The translations under genes and the position numbers were made by a program. Positions 10,901-22,613 of a stretch of DNA of 64,000 nucleotides are shown piece after piece. The DNA is from Lineus longissimus (taxonomy: Eukaryota > Nemertea > Pilidiophora > Heteronemertea > Lineidae), in the NCBI RefSeq assembly GCF_910592395.1, contig NC_088309.1, forward strand, positions 5,644,501-5,708,500. The letters run 5' to 3'. The number at the start of each line of letters is the position of its first letter. Positions within the stretch are counted from its first letter, which is position 1. The notes beneath the pieces were generated by a model. That model worked only from the letters and a program-made list of their open reading frames with translations, ran no database searches and was not told where the DNA came from.

Positions 10901-12179
10901 GACTGCCTTCTTTCACCAGGATGCTTATGTGTTGGTTTCATTAATCGTGGTGATGATGATGGCTTGCCAGAATGCCATACTCAGCTTCTACAAAGATGAT
11001 GCAACAAGAATGCAGTCGTTTGATACGGGCAGTGTTTGGTTCTTCCTCGTCATTTATCTTCTCATTCAAATCATATGCGGAGCCCTGCTTGGAATTAAGG
11101 TAAATGTCTGGATAGAACTGTACCTGATAGGACATAAACTCACTTTTCTATAAGGTCAACTACTTTTCAGGGCCAGCTAGAGCTAGGGGTCACAAAAAAT
11201 GCGTTTTTCATGCAGTTTTTTTCCTGATTTCCAGAACGACAGAGGACAAAAGGGGTGTTTTGCCCCTTCCCCCATGCCCTAAACGTTAGAAGTGCAGGCC
11301 TGCTATTATGCTTTTCATTGCACTTGGTCACAACTTTACGGTGTGGTCATAACTTTACCGTGTGGTCATAACTTTACGGTGTAGTCATAACTTTATTTTT
11401 CTGGCAAATAAGGCCCACTGAGTGGCACAATCTTAAGTCTCATGTCAATGAATGTGCGATGTATGTTGCCTGCAGACTTCAATGCATCACTGAAAACAGC
11501 TGCAGCTTTCAGCAGCTCTCATTTGCCAATAGTGTAGCGGAGTGAGCAGTTTTCAATGAGAGTATTCAAACTCTTTGCTCTAATGGCATAATATTAGCAT
11601 ATCAAAGCTGCAGTTGTCTGCATCAATTCAAACATAATTTTTTCTTTAATTGTAGTTGTCAACACAGAAGATGGAGATGGACAAAAAAGAAAAGGACTAT
11701 ATGGTAAGCTATGGATGGCCTACCTGATGTCTTGTTTAAAAGTTGGCTTTAGTCATTCCCATGTTTAAAGCATTGGTACAAGGTATGCCCTTAATCACAA
11801 AATGGACTTCAACTCACAGGAGCTATAGTGGTCTTGTGGCTCGAACTCTCAGCTATTAGTCCAGAGGTCCCTGGTTTGCCCTGCAGGCAATGTGAAACTC
11901 TACACAGGTCTCTTTCAGAAATGCTTGGGCTGCAGCTCTATAATTGAGCAGCTTGTCTGAAGTCTACTGACAGACTAGGTTTAAATTGTATAGTAGGATG
12001 ATAACCTCGACAGTACTGGAGTTGATATCGGACTCAAAACCTACACTTTACATCCTATAATATACCCTGAAAATCAAACATCCTTGCAAATTTGGCCAAC
12101 AATTTCTTTACAGAGAAAGAAGAAGTACAGCGACCGCCACATGCTCACAGAGGGAGATTTCAGTATGATGGCAAACTAA
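7942..12179 (+). CDS. Prokaryotic-like pentameric ligand-gated ion channel B
   Basis: Eight exons: 7942-8472, 8846-8974, 9229-9438, 9855-10112, 10441-10596, 10920-11099, 11656-11703, 12114-12179 (TAA). All introns are phase 0, giving 525 residues. Exons 2-8 match those of pLGIC-A almost codon for codon in length (43, 70, 86, 52, 60, 16, 21 codons against 43, 69, 86, 52, 60, 16, 26). The 177-residue first exon is hydrophilic, rich in basic residues, and shows no signal peptide. The channel part starts VPVEVRVAFIKVIDVDTLKQ. Pro-loop FPLDVQ is at about 285-290, with no Cys-loop cysteines. M1 is at about 364-389, M2 398-415, the M2-M3 loop LPKIPYMTY at 419-427, M3 429-450 and M4 465-488. By GLIC-style numbering the pore has D-2', E-1', R0', K2', L6', L9'. 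Lys at 2' and Leu at 6' are unusual. The start may change if upstream exons exist. Confidence 0.85.
10123..10303. mobile_element. Foldback MITE, copy 1 (AGGGTTGACC family)
   Basis: Begins AGGGTTGACCACAGGC and ends GCCTATGGTCAATCCT, which are inverted copies. Internal arms also pair: GGGTGGGAGTC on the left against GACTCCCACACCC on the right. It lies in pLGIC-B intron 4, about ten bases after the splice donor at 10113. A second member of the family is at 58566-58797. Confidence 0.65.
11326..11395 (+). repeat. 19-bp tandem repeat, about 3.6 copies
   Basis: The unit GGTCATAACTTTACGGTGT is repeated at 11326-11344, 11345-11363 and 11364-11382 with single-base differences, then a partial copy to 11395. 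It lies in pLGIC-B intron 6. No function is implied. Confidence 0.85.
11821..11886 (+). repeat. Decayed tRNA-like SINE head
   Basis: Contains TAGTGGTCTTGTGGCTCGAA then CTCTCAGCTATTAGT and a degenerate B box region GGTTTGCCC. It resembles the element at 7329-7391 in the opposite orientation. It is inside pLGIC-B intron 7. Confidence 0.4.
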
Positions 12180-12610
12180 GTCGGAATGGAAAGGTGCAAC
12201 AGTGTACATGTAGCATTATAAAGGACAATTCCTGTGGACTCAACTCATACTGTAAAACATTTTTTACATTTGAAAAATGGAAAGAAATTTTGGAATCAGC
12301 TGAAATAATAACAGTGAGATTTACCATTTTTTTCAGAAATATCTGCTAATTGCATATCAAAAACAGTATGGAGATGGGTGTTGCATAATATTTCAATTGG
12401 TCAATTATAAAGGGTTGTTTGATACATTTCGTGTGGTCTTCGAGATTCTGATTTGCAGCCTATAGCGCTACATGCAGGAGCAGAGAATTTGTGATCCTTT
12501 CCAGTCTCCAAATGGAGATGCAGCAAAATATACCCGGAGTACCATAACATGTGGATAACCAAATGGCTTCCCAATTTCGTAATGTACAGAAAGATTTATT
12601 ATATTTTGTA

Positions 12611-12616
12611 AATAAA
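12611..12616 (+). promoter_or_regulatory. Candidate polyadenylation signal for pLGIC-B
   Basis: AATAAA, 431 bases after the stop at 12179. It is the nearest clear hexamer I noticed downstream of the gene and ahead of the transposon at 12873. Confidence 0.4.
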
Positions 12617-12872
12617 TATTGATACCTAATGAATACATCAAAACAACGGGTTTTATTTTGTAATACGCGACATTATCGGTATCATCACAAACAGATCCTT
12701 TCCTTACACTCTTGATTATTTTCAAGAACTAGCGGAATACTACAGCTATGCCAAATTCTGTCACATTTATTTTTCATGTATCTCAAAAAAATAAAGCAAA
12801 GAATTGGTTCCATAATAAGTTTATTTTGCATTCCAACCAAAAAACATTCAACCAAAATACTTTTCAAATAAT

Positions 12873-12896
12873 GGGCGACTTAAAAGTTTCAAGTTA
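12873..12896 (+). repeat. Left terminal inverted repeat of the transposon
   Basis: Starts GGGCGACTTAAAAGTTTC. It matches the reverse complement of 15440-15463 with about three mismatches over 24 bases. The preceding bases are AAT. Confidence 0.7.
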
Positions 12897-13280
12897 ACAC
12901 TGGTGTTAACACTAAGAGTCATCTTAGAGTAATCTTAACACAAACTTTATATGCTGTCCGAGGTGTTGGTTTTAACACTCGGTGTTGGTGTGAACCGAGT
13001 TTAAAGTTGGTGTTGTTGTTCAGTGTTAACACTAACACTGACACTAAGAGTCATCTTAACACAAACTTTATACTCTGTCTGAGGTGTTGGTGATAACACT
13101 CGGTGTTGGTGTGAGCAGAGTTTAAAGTTGGGCATAAGTATCAATTTTACACCAACTGGAACACCAAGTGTTAGCTTAAACCATACTTGGTGTTTATTTT
13201 CCTAAATTTGCAATGCATTTTCTATAAGCACTAACACTAACTCCCTAGGGGTCAACACCGGCGGGAGTTTAAAGTTAGGG

Positions 13281-15117
13281 GTGCTAGCTGCCATATGGTT
13301 TGTACCATTTCAACAAGTTGTGGCAGGATTACTTCAACAAAGAAGACGGCCAAACCACAGGTGGAAAGCTGCAGAAAGCAGTGAGGCAGTGGAGGACCAC
13401 ATGAGGCTGAATGAGAACCAAATTGATGAGGTGGCAGAAGAATTCCGGGAGAGTAGAATAGCTACCAACCCTTGTGCTTCGCAACATGTATTAGGTTTCC
13501 TTCCATGCAACTTGATGCAGCCTAGTAAAAGTTTAGACCAAGATGATCTATATGCCTAATCCACGAAAGCACATGTATTCTGAATATGCAGCACTACATG
13601 GATTTGGATGGTTAAATCTAGCCTTCCTGGCATTTTACAAATGCAGAAGCGACAAACCATAGATGAGGTTCATGTTACATCACATCGTCTTTTCATATAT
13701 TCCCTGCCTTTGAGACAACTGTGGAGCTTCCCCTGAGCTGTCAAGTCATAAAGTGAAGTGAAAAACTACAAATTGAAAATGGGGATTCCCCAACACCAAC
13801 ACCCAGTAGAACACGGTGTTAACACAGAGTGTTGACATCGGTGTTAATTCAGATTTTAGTCGGGTCAATATATGAGAAATACCCACTCAACACCAAAAAA
13901 TTTGCTACAAAAGGTTTTCCAACTGATTCTGTTAGGATTCAATGTACTTTATAACATACTAAAAGTCTACATTTTCATGAAGATGTCATGATTAGAGTAC
14001 CAAGATGTGCATAGAAGGTTTGTTGACGGATTCCACATTGTTGGTCGAAGCAACCAATTCTGGGCAGGACTAAGTAGTGATCATGTCATTGAACAAAGAT
14101 TGATGAGGTCTCCAAAGAGCACTGGAGGTCTCACTCGTGGCAGTGGGATGACTAAGGACATGCGCAATCTATGGACCTTATCTGCTCCCAGAGTACAACA
14201 GTGCGATGCTGGATTTCACAGACCTGACTTATGCTACAAGTCCACAACACAAAGATTCCACTGAAGCGCAAATCAAAAGAGATGCATCTGATCTTGAGAA
14301 AATTCGATTGAAGCTTGCTCCTGCTCACCGTTCACTTCAGATCCTACTGTGAGGAATATCGTCAACGGGATAGTAGCTGGTCCAGATGTGAATGTTCATG
14401 ACTTTGAATCAGTTGGGAACAAGATAATAGGAGATATGATCAGAAAATCGGCATTTGCCTTCAAATTCAAGCGAAAGAACAGAGCTAAAACCCTTGGGAA
14501 TATCTCTGCTGTGAAGAATGCTGCTGATCGCACAATTGATCCTGCTCTTCTTTTCCAACGTTTCCTTGTGGTGTCGAAGTCAGGAGATCTTTCCCAGGAT
14601 GAGGTTTTGAGTTATGAACTAAGCCACTTCCCTCCAGCCCTCTTTGAGACAAGGAACAATCTTCGAAAAGCGGACAAACCGCACCTTGCACAGGCAATTC
14701 GAGATCATGTGACAGACTTATCAAGTGAGGCGGTCCTGTACTCTCTACGTGAAACAGAATGTTACGTGCTGGATGGTGGTTCGTTGCTCCACCGTGTACC
14801 ATGGATGGAAGGTCAAACATATGGTGTGATGGCAGACTCTTAGGCAGACTTCAGTGAGACATTACGGCCAGGCAAAAGTTGTCTTGGATGGCTATGGCGA
14901 AGGACCCTCTATAAAGGACAACACAAATCAAAGACGGGGGAAAAACACGCACCCTCGTTAACTTCACTGCAGAAACAGAGTTTTCTGGCAAAAAGGAGGA
15001 TTTTTGGTCCCGTGACAAAAACAAGGCAGAGATGATTGCTCTCATCAGCACAGCACTAACTAAAAGAGGATGCCACATAATTCAGTCACCAGGTGATGCC
15101 GATGTTGATATAGAGTG
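13281..15117 (+). pseudogene. Broken transposon-borne protein (repeat-associated family, nuclease-like end)
   Basis: Three open pieces lie in order: 13281-13559, 14007-14264 (FVDGFHIVGRSNQFWAGLSS, then GGLTRGSGMT) and 14349-14843 (DPALLFQRFLVVSKSGDLS, YVLDGGSLLHRVPW). After the stop at 14843 the similarity continues in another frame (VNFTAETEFSGKK, then SPGDADVDI) and ends about 15110. From memory this arrangement matches a protein family present in many copies in coral, mollusc and other marine invertebrate genomes, usually annotated as uncharacterised. The PGDAD stretch recalls FEN1/PIN-type nucleases, but that is only a resemblance. Several stops and frameshifts make it non-functional here. 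Confidence 0.6.
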
Positions 15118-15439
15118 AATAGTAACTGAGTTATGGCCACTGGGAGGTTTCGGCAGCCATCTTGGACGCCATCTTGGAAATGAACCTTTTCCGGGGGTGG
15201 GATTTTGGTACACTTTTAGTATGTTACATCAAAACCTAACAGAATCAGTTGAAAAACCTTAGCTATTTTTTTGGGGTCAAACTGTATATTGACCAGACTA
15301 CTTGGTGTTTGGGGTTCAGATTAACACTGACACCAACACCCATTCCAAGTGTTAACACTGAGTGTTAATGACGGTGTTAACCCAGACCAGGTGTTCGGAG
15401 CTGTAGATTAACACTGACACCAACACCAACACCTAACAC

Positions 15440-15463
15440 TAACTCGAAACTTTAAAGTCACCC
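15440..15463 (-). repeat. Right terminal inverted repeat of the transposon
   Basis: On the minus strand it reads GGGTGACTTTAAAGTTTC, pairing with the left end. The bases after it on the plus strand are AAT, equal to those before the left end. Confidence 0.7.
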
Positions 15464-16108
15464 AATGTCTTCAGACATGACCTCTCAACAACTACATGTA
15501 GAAGCAGCCAACCTACCCTTTGGGAAATGAGGTTATTCTGAGGGAATACTACAAAGTATTTGCCCATCCCTGGTTGGAAACAGCAAAGAAGTTTATAGAC
15601 CCAAATTGGAATTAAACATATAGCACTAAAACAACAATGTATCGAGGTACTGCAGGGAAAAAATAAAATTGTAGTGGTTCCAAATGATAATTCCGATTCT
15701 AACTGCCAGTTACAGCCTTCATTGTTGACAAAGAGTCTGGTTCAAGGCCCAGTCTGTCAATAACCTAACTTTGGTCAAGATGGTTGGCTACTTATGCTGT
15801 AGTAATAAGGTCTATAACATTTCAATGTGAAATACCTTACATGAATGATATCTGACCTGCTGCAATTTTAAAGGAAATGTTAGACACAAATTCAGACCCA
15901 GTGTATCAGGTCTCATCAGAAGACAAGAAACGAGATCGAGGTGACAAGCACTGATGTTCATTTTAAACATATCAGCTGTTCTATGTCTCTCCGATTGCCT
16001 GAGATCCCTAAGCAATTTCAAGTGAATGCTAAGGCTTCACCTCGTCTAACTCAATTACAGCAGGAATTCAGAACAGTTAACACTTTGTTTACAATTACAG
16101 CAGGTCTT
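15464..16108. other. Stretch between the transposon and the GCN1 3' end
   Basis: No exon recognised. It is AT-rich, with a duplicated CAATTACAGCAGG at 16055-16105. It may hold intergenic DNA only. Confidence 0.5.
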
Positions 16109-16114
16109 TTTATT
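16109..16114 (-). promoter_or_regulatory. Candidate polyadenylation signal of GCN1
   Basis: AATAAA on the minus strand, 106 bases after the GCN1 stop codon, a typical distance for a short 3' UTR. Confidence 0.5.
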
Positions 16115-16219
16115 TGCAACTAAAACATAAATATCCTAGCTTGCCAGGACAAGCTTGTAGAACACTTTCTTGACTTCTCAAAAACAACATGCAGTCTGTT
16201 ATTAGATTTGACGTTGTCA

Positions 16220-19200
16220 TCATCGTAAGATCGTGTCGTCCAGGTCGTTGACTGTCTCACTCTGTGCGATGGTTCTTCTCAAACTTTTTCCAATCAAGTC
16301 ACTGAGCGCATCCTTCATGCCGGACTCCATCACGGCAAGTGCAGACTGCAAAATAGGGAGGGTTTAAGATAATCAAGGTAAAATCCAATGAACTGCAGTA
16401 CAGATGATATTTCAGAAGACTATCTGAGACCTGAGAGAGCCAAATGCACTTTTGTCGAAAGACTACTCAATATTTCTTTTGAGAAACCCTGTATAAATGG
16501 TCGACACCCAGCATACAGTCTACGCACCTGTTGGCCTTCGTCACCTTCCTTCATGCGCAGCAGCCTAATAAGAGCGTATTCACTGTTACTTTTCACCATT
16601 GTATTCTTCTCCTTGCACCCGTTGACCAACATAGGCACCCAGGCCTTGATCAATGGCTTGGGTAGCATGCCTCGGTGTTGGCCAGCTACATAGTTCATCA
16701 CTCGTGATACGCACTGTTTGACGTCATTCGACTCATTTTTCATCGACTGCAATGAAAGGGTTTTAACATGTTACAAGGGTAGACGGTCACTTTTAGTTAA
16801 ATGCCTGCTATTGGATGCAAACTCATGAGAGGTCTTCTCATCTGCCCTGATGATTTACATATAAATTTTTGCATCTATGCCGAGGTTGTCAGATTTCGAA
16901 AGAAATAACAAACTCCTGTTCGAAATGCTCACCTTGCAAACTGTGGTAAAAAGATATGCTGAGGGAACCTCATTTTTCTCCAGGATGTGTTTCATCAGAA
17001 AGCCGCTACTCCTTAAACCACTCAGGGTTATAGGCATCTGCAAAAGACATACACAGTCTACATGAAATACAGCACTACTATTCAGTCATGTCCTGTTCTG
17101 AGGTCCATTACGTGAGAATAGCAATAATTCTTGCCCGGATATGATAGAACCCACAATATCTGCAGCAATCCTGTGATTTCATCATATATTCACTTATCCA
17201 CATCATAGTGAAATTAACCACCTTCAAATAGGATTTTGATGTTTGACACACGTGACAATTTTGAATGCTCATCATGTCAGAAGGAAGTGATAGCGCGATA
17301 ACAGACTGATGCAAGTTTTCATTCTTTACGCTTTACCCTATCTGACGATATATTCTGTATGACAGCCGCCTCAATTTTTTCAACAGACTGCACAGAGAGT
17401 AATGGGCTAGCAGCCTCCTTCAATGCAACCATCAGGGCCACACTACGGCCATGTCGTAATGTCCAGTCGACACTCTGATCTGTATCTAAAAGAAACAAAA
17501 TAATTTGCAACAACATCATCAAATTGAAACTGTCAATAAGATAATTTGACACTGCAAAGGGCCTAGTCAATGACAAGTCTTTTATACTGTACAACTGTAC
17601 TGTCTCAAAGCACTTTACATTTATCCCCCAGCCTAATCCAGAAGCCTTTCTGTAGACACCAAGGAGCACCTATTGTGCTACACTTGGTGAAACAGCGTGT
17701 TGGACGCTCTCCATTGTACCACCTTGCTTCTCAAGGTGTAGGCCTATTTACCGGATGCTCTCTACTGTGCCACCTTGCTTCTCAAGCTGTAGGCCTATTT
17801 ACCAGGCAAGTAAGTCATTTGCATGCTACTAGTGGCAATCTGCCTGTGATCTAAGGCAAATGAGTTGCGTGCATGCGCCTATCAACAGCAATAGGCCTAT
17901 TTGATAATGGGGCAAAAGAGCCAATATCGCTTACAGCAATGGGCCAGGCCTATGGCATAGAAGCATTTCTGGCATTTGGCAATAAGTCATATGGATCTAA
18001 GCAGGAATATGAATTGGGAATAAAATGGCCCATACAAAATATCGATTTGATAGTAAAATTTGGTTCAATCTCAGGAACTTTGGTTCTGCGTTCACTGATG
18101 CTCCACAGCAAAGACAAGCCAATGTTCTTACCTAGTAATTGGTCAATCATGAGTGCTGCCAATTCTTCTGAGGAAATGAAAGCACAAAGAGCACCCAGGC
18201 ATCCAGATGCACATGTTCTGGTCGCATCTTCACCTGACGATATAAGCGAGATGAGGGTCGCTGATATCTGTTTCTTTACAGCTTCTCCCATCTTACCACC
18301 ACAGCCAGTCAGGCAGCCTCTCAGACCTTGTAACATGGTCTCTCTGAAAGATATATAGCAACAGTGTAGTGCAATGATTACCCTGGCATTCATGACTAGA
18401 ACAACAAGATTAGAACTGCATACCTTGCCGCGAAACTTTTCATAACATACCTGACAGAGGGATCATCTGTTGTTTTGACAGCTGTATGAAGCTCCCCAAA
18501 GAGGGGATCCACCTTACTGTGAATGACTATGAGCTTGCCAAGAGCTTCTGCAGCTCGGAGGCGAACTTGTCGATGTGGGTCGTTCAGCGCCTTCATGAAT
18601 GTTGTCTGGAGCTGAGGCAGGAAAGGCTTTAACATCACGCCACACTGAGAGACAAACAAAAGAGAAATTAAAACAGGTATGATACGCTGGTTATACATGA
18701 AATGAAATACCCACGGACACCCCAAATACATCCATCATACCAACATAGTTGGCTACATAACTGAGTAAAAAGGGATTCTGTTGGTGTCATCCCTACCAGT
18801 CCAGGATTGAAGGACTTCCCATCAAGCTCAGTTGGTAGATTAGCTGCCTCAGAGGCAAGTGGTCTGGGGTTCAAACCTTGATGGGGCCCTTATAGACAGT
18901 TTATAAAGGACATAGAGCATACCTTGCCGAGCAGAATGCTCAGTGTTTCGAGAACCGCCACCTTCACATTGTGACCATATCGATCACCAAGGATACGGAT
19001 GAGTGGCCCGGTGATGTGGACGACAGACGTCTTGAGAGCATCAGGGCTGGTCCGTCTGATGACTTCTCCCAAGCCTACAGCAGCAGCTTCCTTCAGTTCA
19101 GCTGGACCATTGAGGATACCTTCTCTAAAGATTGGCAGAATGGGTGCGATTCCCTGGAAGAAAATGATAGGCATGTTAATTAACTACCCAAGACAAAGCA

Positions 19201-22200
19201 GAAAGAAGGCATTTTTTGCTTTACTGACATTTTGGAGTCTATCTAATATTGGAGTGAGTATAGGTAGTATCCAATGTCGAGGTTCCCGACCATGCTGTGG
19301 TGCACCTGTTTGCTTGTCCTTGGAACCCTAAGGGCTACGCTAGTGGGAGCCACGGCTCAAGTAAGTAAGTATGCTTGGTGGAGAAAAGGAACAATTTCTT
19401 ACTTTCTTTGGCAGGCAGAACCCAGGTAATTCCTCCCCTTTGAAATCCTTCAAAGCAAATCTCAACGACTGACGAACATTTGCGATATGCTGCAGCATGT
19501 CTGTGGCATCAAGCTTCTTTGTCACAGCATTCAGACACTCCCAACCAGCCAGTAGAAGCCTCTGGTCCTGATGCGTGAACAACAGGATCATTCCGTTCAA
19601 AAGCTGCGGGATATATTCCGAGTAGTCCACTTTTGTCTGGCTGCAGAACGAGTGTAATATGATGACAGAAGACGTTGCCATCAGTTCGTTTGAGTTGTGC
19701 GTCGCTCCAAGGAGTTCATCCATGATAGTCCGTACTCCGATTGGATCTTGGACTGAGAGGATCACACTCTCACAGTAGCCTTTCTCCTGTAAAGAAGACG
19801 TGTTTGAAATGAGTAAAGAAAATCCATACTGCAACATTCAGTGCAAAAGCTATCACACCAACTGAACAATGACCATCTCATTAGTGTGTCATGAAATATC
19901 ACAGATCACCATCATTCTACATTTTCTGTTGAGTAGGGCTTTTTTACCAGCCACTGGAAAGTCGGATAAACTCACCTCAGACTCATCTGGTGTTCCCAAC
20001 TTCTTACTCAAAGCTGACATGAGGGCAGGCAGGATCTTGCCGAGATGCTTGGTCAGGGCTTCTCCAGTAACAGAGGACAGGAACGCTAAGGCACGGCTGT
20101 TGACAGGTTCCGCAGTCAGCTGGGGAACGAGGTAAGGTAGCACGACCCGGCTCTTCACGGCCATCACTTGTTTTAAACCATCTAAAGCTGGTTCAGCAAG
20201 ATCTGGTTCCTCATTCTGAAAATAGCCACAAGCTTTCTATGAATACAGCTCCTTCATGATTCTTTTACTGTTCCGAGTTATGTCACAGGTTTCAACGATG
20301 CAATGAAGTCACACCATGCATGTGTCATGGTGTCATTAAATGCAAAAATATGTATCGTATGGTATCACAGCTGATGAAATCTGATCAAAGCATACATGTA
20401 GAGGTTAACACCATTCATAATTTACAAAGAAACGTCTGTAAACTTACCAACTGGTTGAGCAAGTGTGGTAAGATGTCATCGAGGGCCCATTGGCCAATAT
20501 TGCTGTGAAGTTGGTCGAACGTCTTTGCTGCTGCTTCCCTCACTTCTGGCAGAGGATCCATCAAGGCCTTACGGACGGTCGGAATCAAACTCTCAGCATA
20601 CACCATTACCTGGAGATAGGAATATTTATGAGCATGTATATGAGAGCCAGATGGCAATCATAAGGGTTCAGCATGTTCAGCAAAGGGGAGAGTACAACCC
20701 AGAACTAGTCCCTCGACATACAATACAAATGCAATCAAAGAAGTTTCATCAACGGACTAGGGCAAGGAGAATGAATAATTTTACTTACATGATCTTTACT
20801 TGTTGAGCTCATGATTTCACTCAGGCCAATACAGACGCCCTGCCTCTGGTCAGCCTGGTCTGACTCCAGACCTTTCTCCAAAATGGGAATTATTTCGGGG
20901 AGGACACGCTCACCGAGCTTCCTCACGATGTCACCAAGTGTTCGAGCAGCAACCTGAAGTTGAGAGAAGAAATCAAAACATTGAAGTACAGTATGGATTA
21001 GAACCAATGGTCCCTCACCCAAGTTTCAGGCACTCTTCTGCACAAAAACTTCCAAAAACTGCTGCAAAAATCTCACTCAAAACTTGACACAGGAAAATGC
21101 TTCCATCCAGGAATAAATCATCAATGCATTCCTCTGCTAATGTTATCAAGCTTTTCAGTTTGGAGCACTTTTAAATCTGACCTACCTGTCTCTTGTCATA
21201 GCTAGTGCTGGCTAAACATCCCAACAACAGTGTGAACAGAGTTCCTAAGATATCCTTCAGTGTCTTTGGCGTGTTTGCCACAATAACCTTCCAGACGTGA
21301 AGGGCAGCCTGCCGTACCATCAATGCCGTGTCAGACCGACCCATATACAGACCAGCCAGCACACGGTTCTTACGGCCGGGACCGAGGGCTTTGAAGATAG
21401 CCTTCTGGGAGAGCTCAGTGCCGAAGTTGTCATCATCACCAGCACCTTCTGTGCTCATCTTTCCAGTTACACCTAGGATGAAAGATTGACACATATGGCA
21501 TTAACATTCATGTATCATCCAGCTGGGTTCATTTTACAAAGCAATAGATCTGATCATGAAAAGCTTGTGTTCATCTCTTTTATTCCGTTTCCAACTTGCT
21601 ACATCTGCCGTACGACTAGCTTATGGAAAGTTCACAGCCTGCCAGTGCATGCAGCTCACGCCAATTCACTCAGTAAGCCATCTTTGTACAATGCCCAAAC
21701 TCACCTGAAATCCTGTAGAGTAGGTCACCCAACAGCTGCACAGAGCTGTATCTGATCCTCCAGTTATCATCAAACAGACCCCTCTCCAACTCAGGTAAGA
21801 GAAGAGCAATGGCAGTGTCTGCATATAAGTTGACAATCCTCTGACCAGCCTTTAGTGCTGTATCTCGAACGTATTCACATTCATCTGCTAATGCCTGGAA
21901 TGTACAGATGTTGATCAGTTAAGGATGTGTAAAATGGGGATTTACATTGACTGACACCATGACGAGGCAAAGTATACACCTTTCCAGAAATGGGGCGCTA
22001 AGGGTCCGAAATAGTGATGTCATAAGGGGAAACTAGGCCTTATGGTGGAGGGACAAAGGAGATAGTCATGGTTGACCAACACACTTGAATGCCTTTAATG
22101 ACGGACAAGGGGAAAAAGTTAGTTCCAATGCAAGCCACCAATTTCGGGAAGCATGTATACAGTGACTGTGAATGATCTCGATCATCTGTCTTCTCGAATT

Positions 22201-22613
22201 CTTTGAATGGCATTTTAGGACGGTGTTAAATCCACCCACACTGTACATGAGTCGGACAGTAACCTCACTTGCCCAAGCTCACAAGTGAGGTGGCTGTTTT
22301 ATAGAGTGTCCCCCGGACAATGTGCAGGAGTTGGACAACTTAACATTCAGAGCAAACCATCCCTCTGAAATCAAGATTTTAGGAATGAATCAAATACCAG
22401 AATCCCAGATACTCACCTTCAATATGGATGGGAGGATGGGTCCAATATAGGGCATGAAATCTTCTCCAAAGACAGACGGCAAGTAGATGTACATCATGAT
22501 GTAACCATCTCGTACATGTGGAGCGATGTCAGAACGCTCTGCTGTCTGGATAATATCCGGCATGAGCTTCTCTAGTTTCTCCAAGCCAAGACCGCCAACA
22601 ACCTCACTCAAAC
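16220..22613 (-). CDS. GCN1: GCN1 segment 3: exons 32-45 (RWD-binding region and C-terminus)
   Basis: Exons: 22613-22417, 21894-21705, 21472-21186, 20953-20789, 20609-20448, 20215-19976, 19786-19403, 19153-18923, 18644-18451, 18343-18132, 17485-17337, 17037-16933, 16746-16528, 16345-16220. They encode about residues 1717-2669. The part read from exons 37-41 corresponds by position to the region that binds the Gcn2 RWD domain ([50 protein letters not shown]). The protein ends [12 protein letters not shown], close to the human ending VDDTILT. Confidence 0.92.

Larger units (their letters stand above)
12873..15463. mobile_element. Decayed DNA transposon with TIRs and subterminal GTGTTAACAC arrays
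   Basis: The ends are inverted copies of GGGYGACTTWAAAGTTTC (left from 12873, right ending 15463), flanked on both sides by AAT, a possible 3-bp target duplication. Total length is 2591 bp. Inside each end lie dense runs of GTGTTAACAC / GGTGTTGGTGTT words. The left end has a duplicated block of about 130 bp (12909 onward and 13042 onward), and the motif GAGTTTAAAGTT recurs. Broken plus-strand ORFs occupy 13281-15117. A 3-bp duplication would suit PIF/Harbinger-type elements, but I could not identify a DDE transposase, so the superfamily is left open. Confidence 0.75.

Noticed and set aside
12900-13140. CRISPR-like or satellite array
   Set aside because: The repeated words are irregularly spaced and bounded by terminal inverted repeats, and the DNA is eukaryotic; a transposon end explains them.
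17873-18358. 161-codon plus-strand ORF
   Set aside because: It overlaps GCN1 exon 41 on the opposite strand and is a shadow of that coding sequence plus intron.
18815-18885. Functional tRNA gene
   Set aside because: A and B boxes are present, but the acceptor stem does not pair and there is no terminator; SINE remnants of the same kind occur elsewhere in the window.
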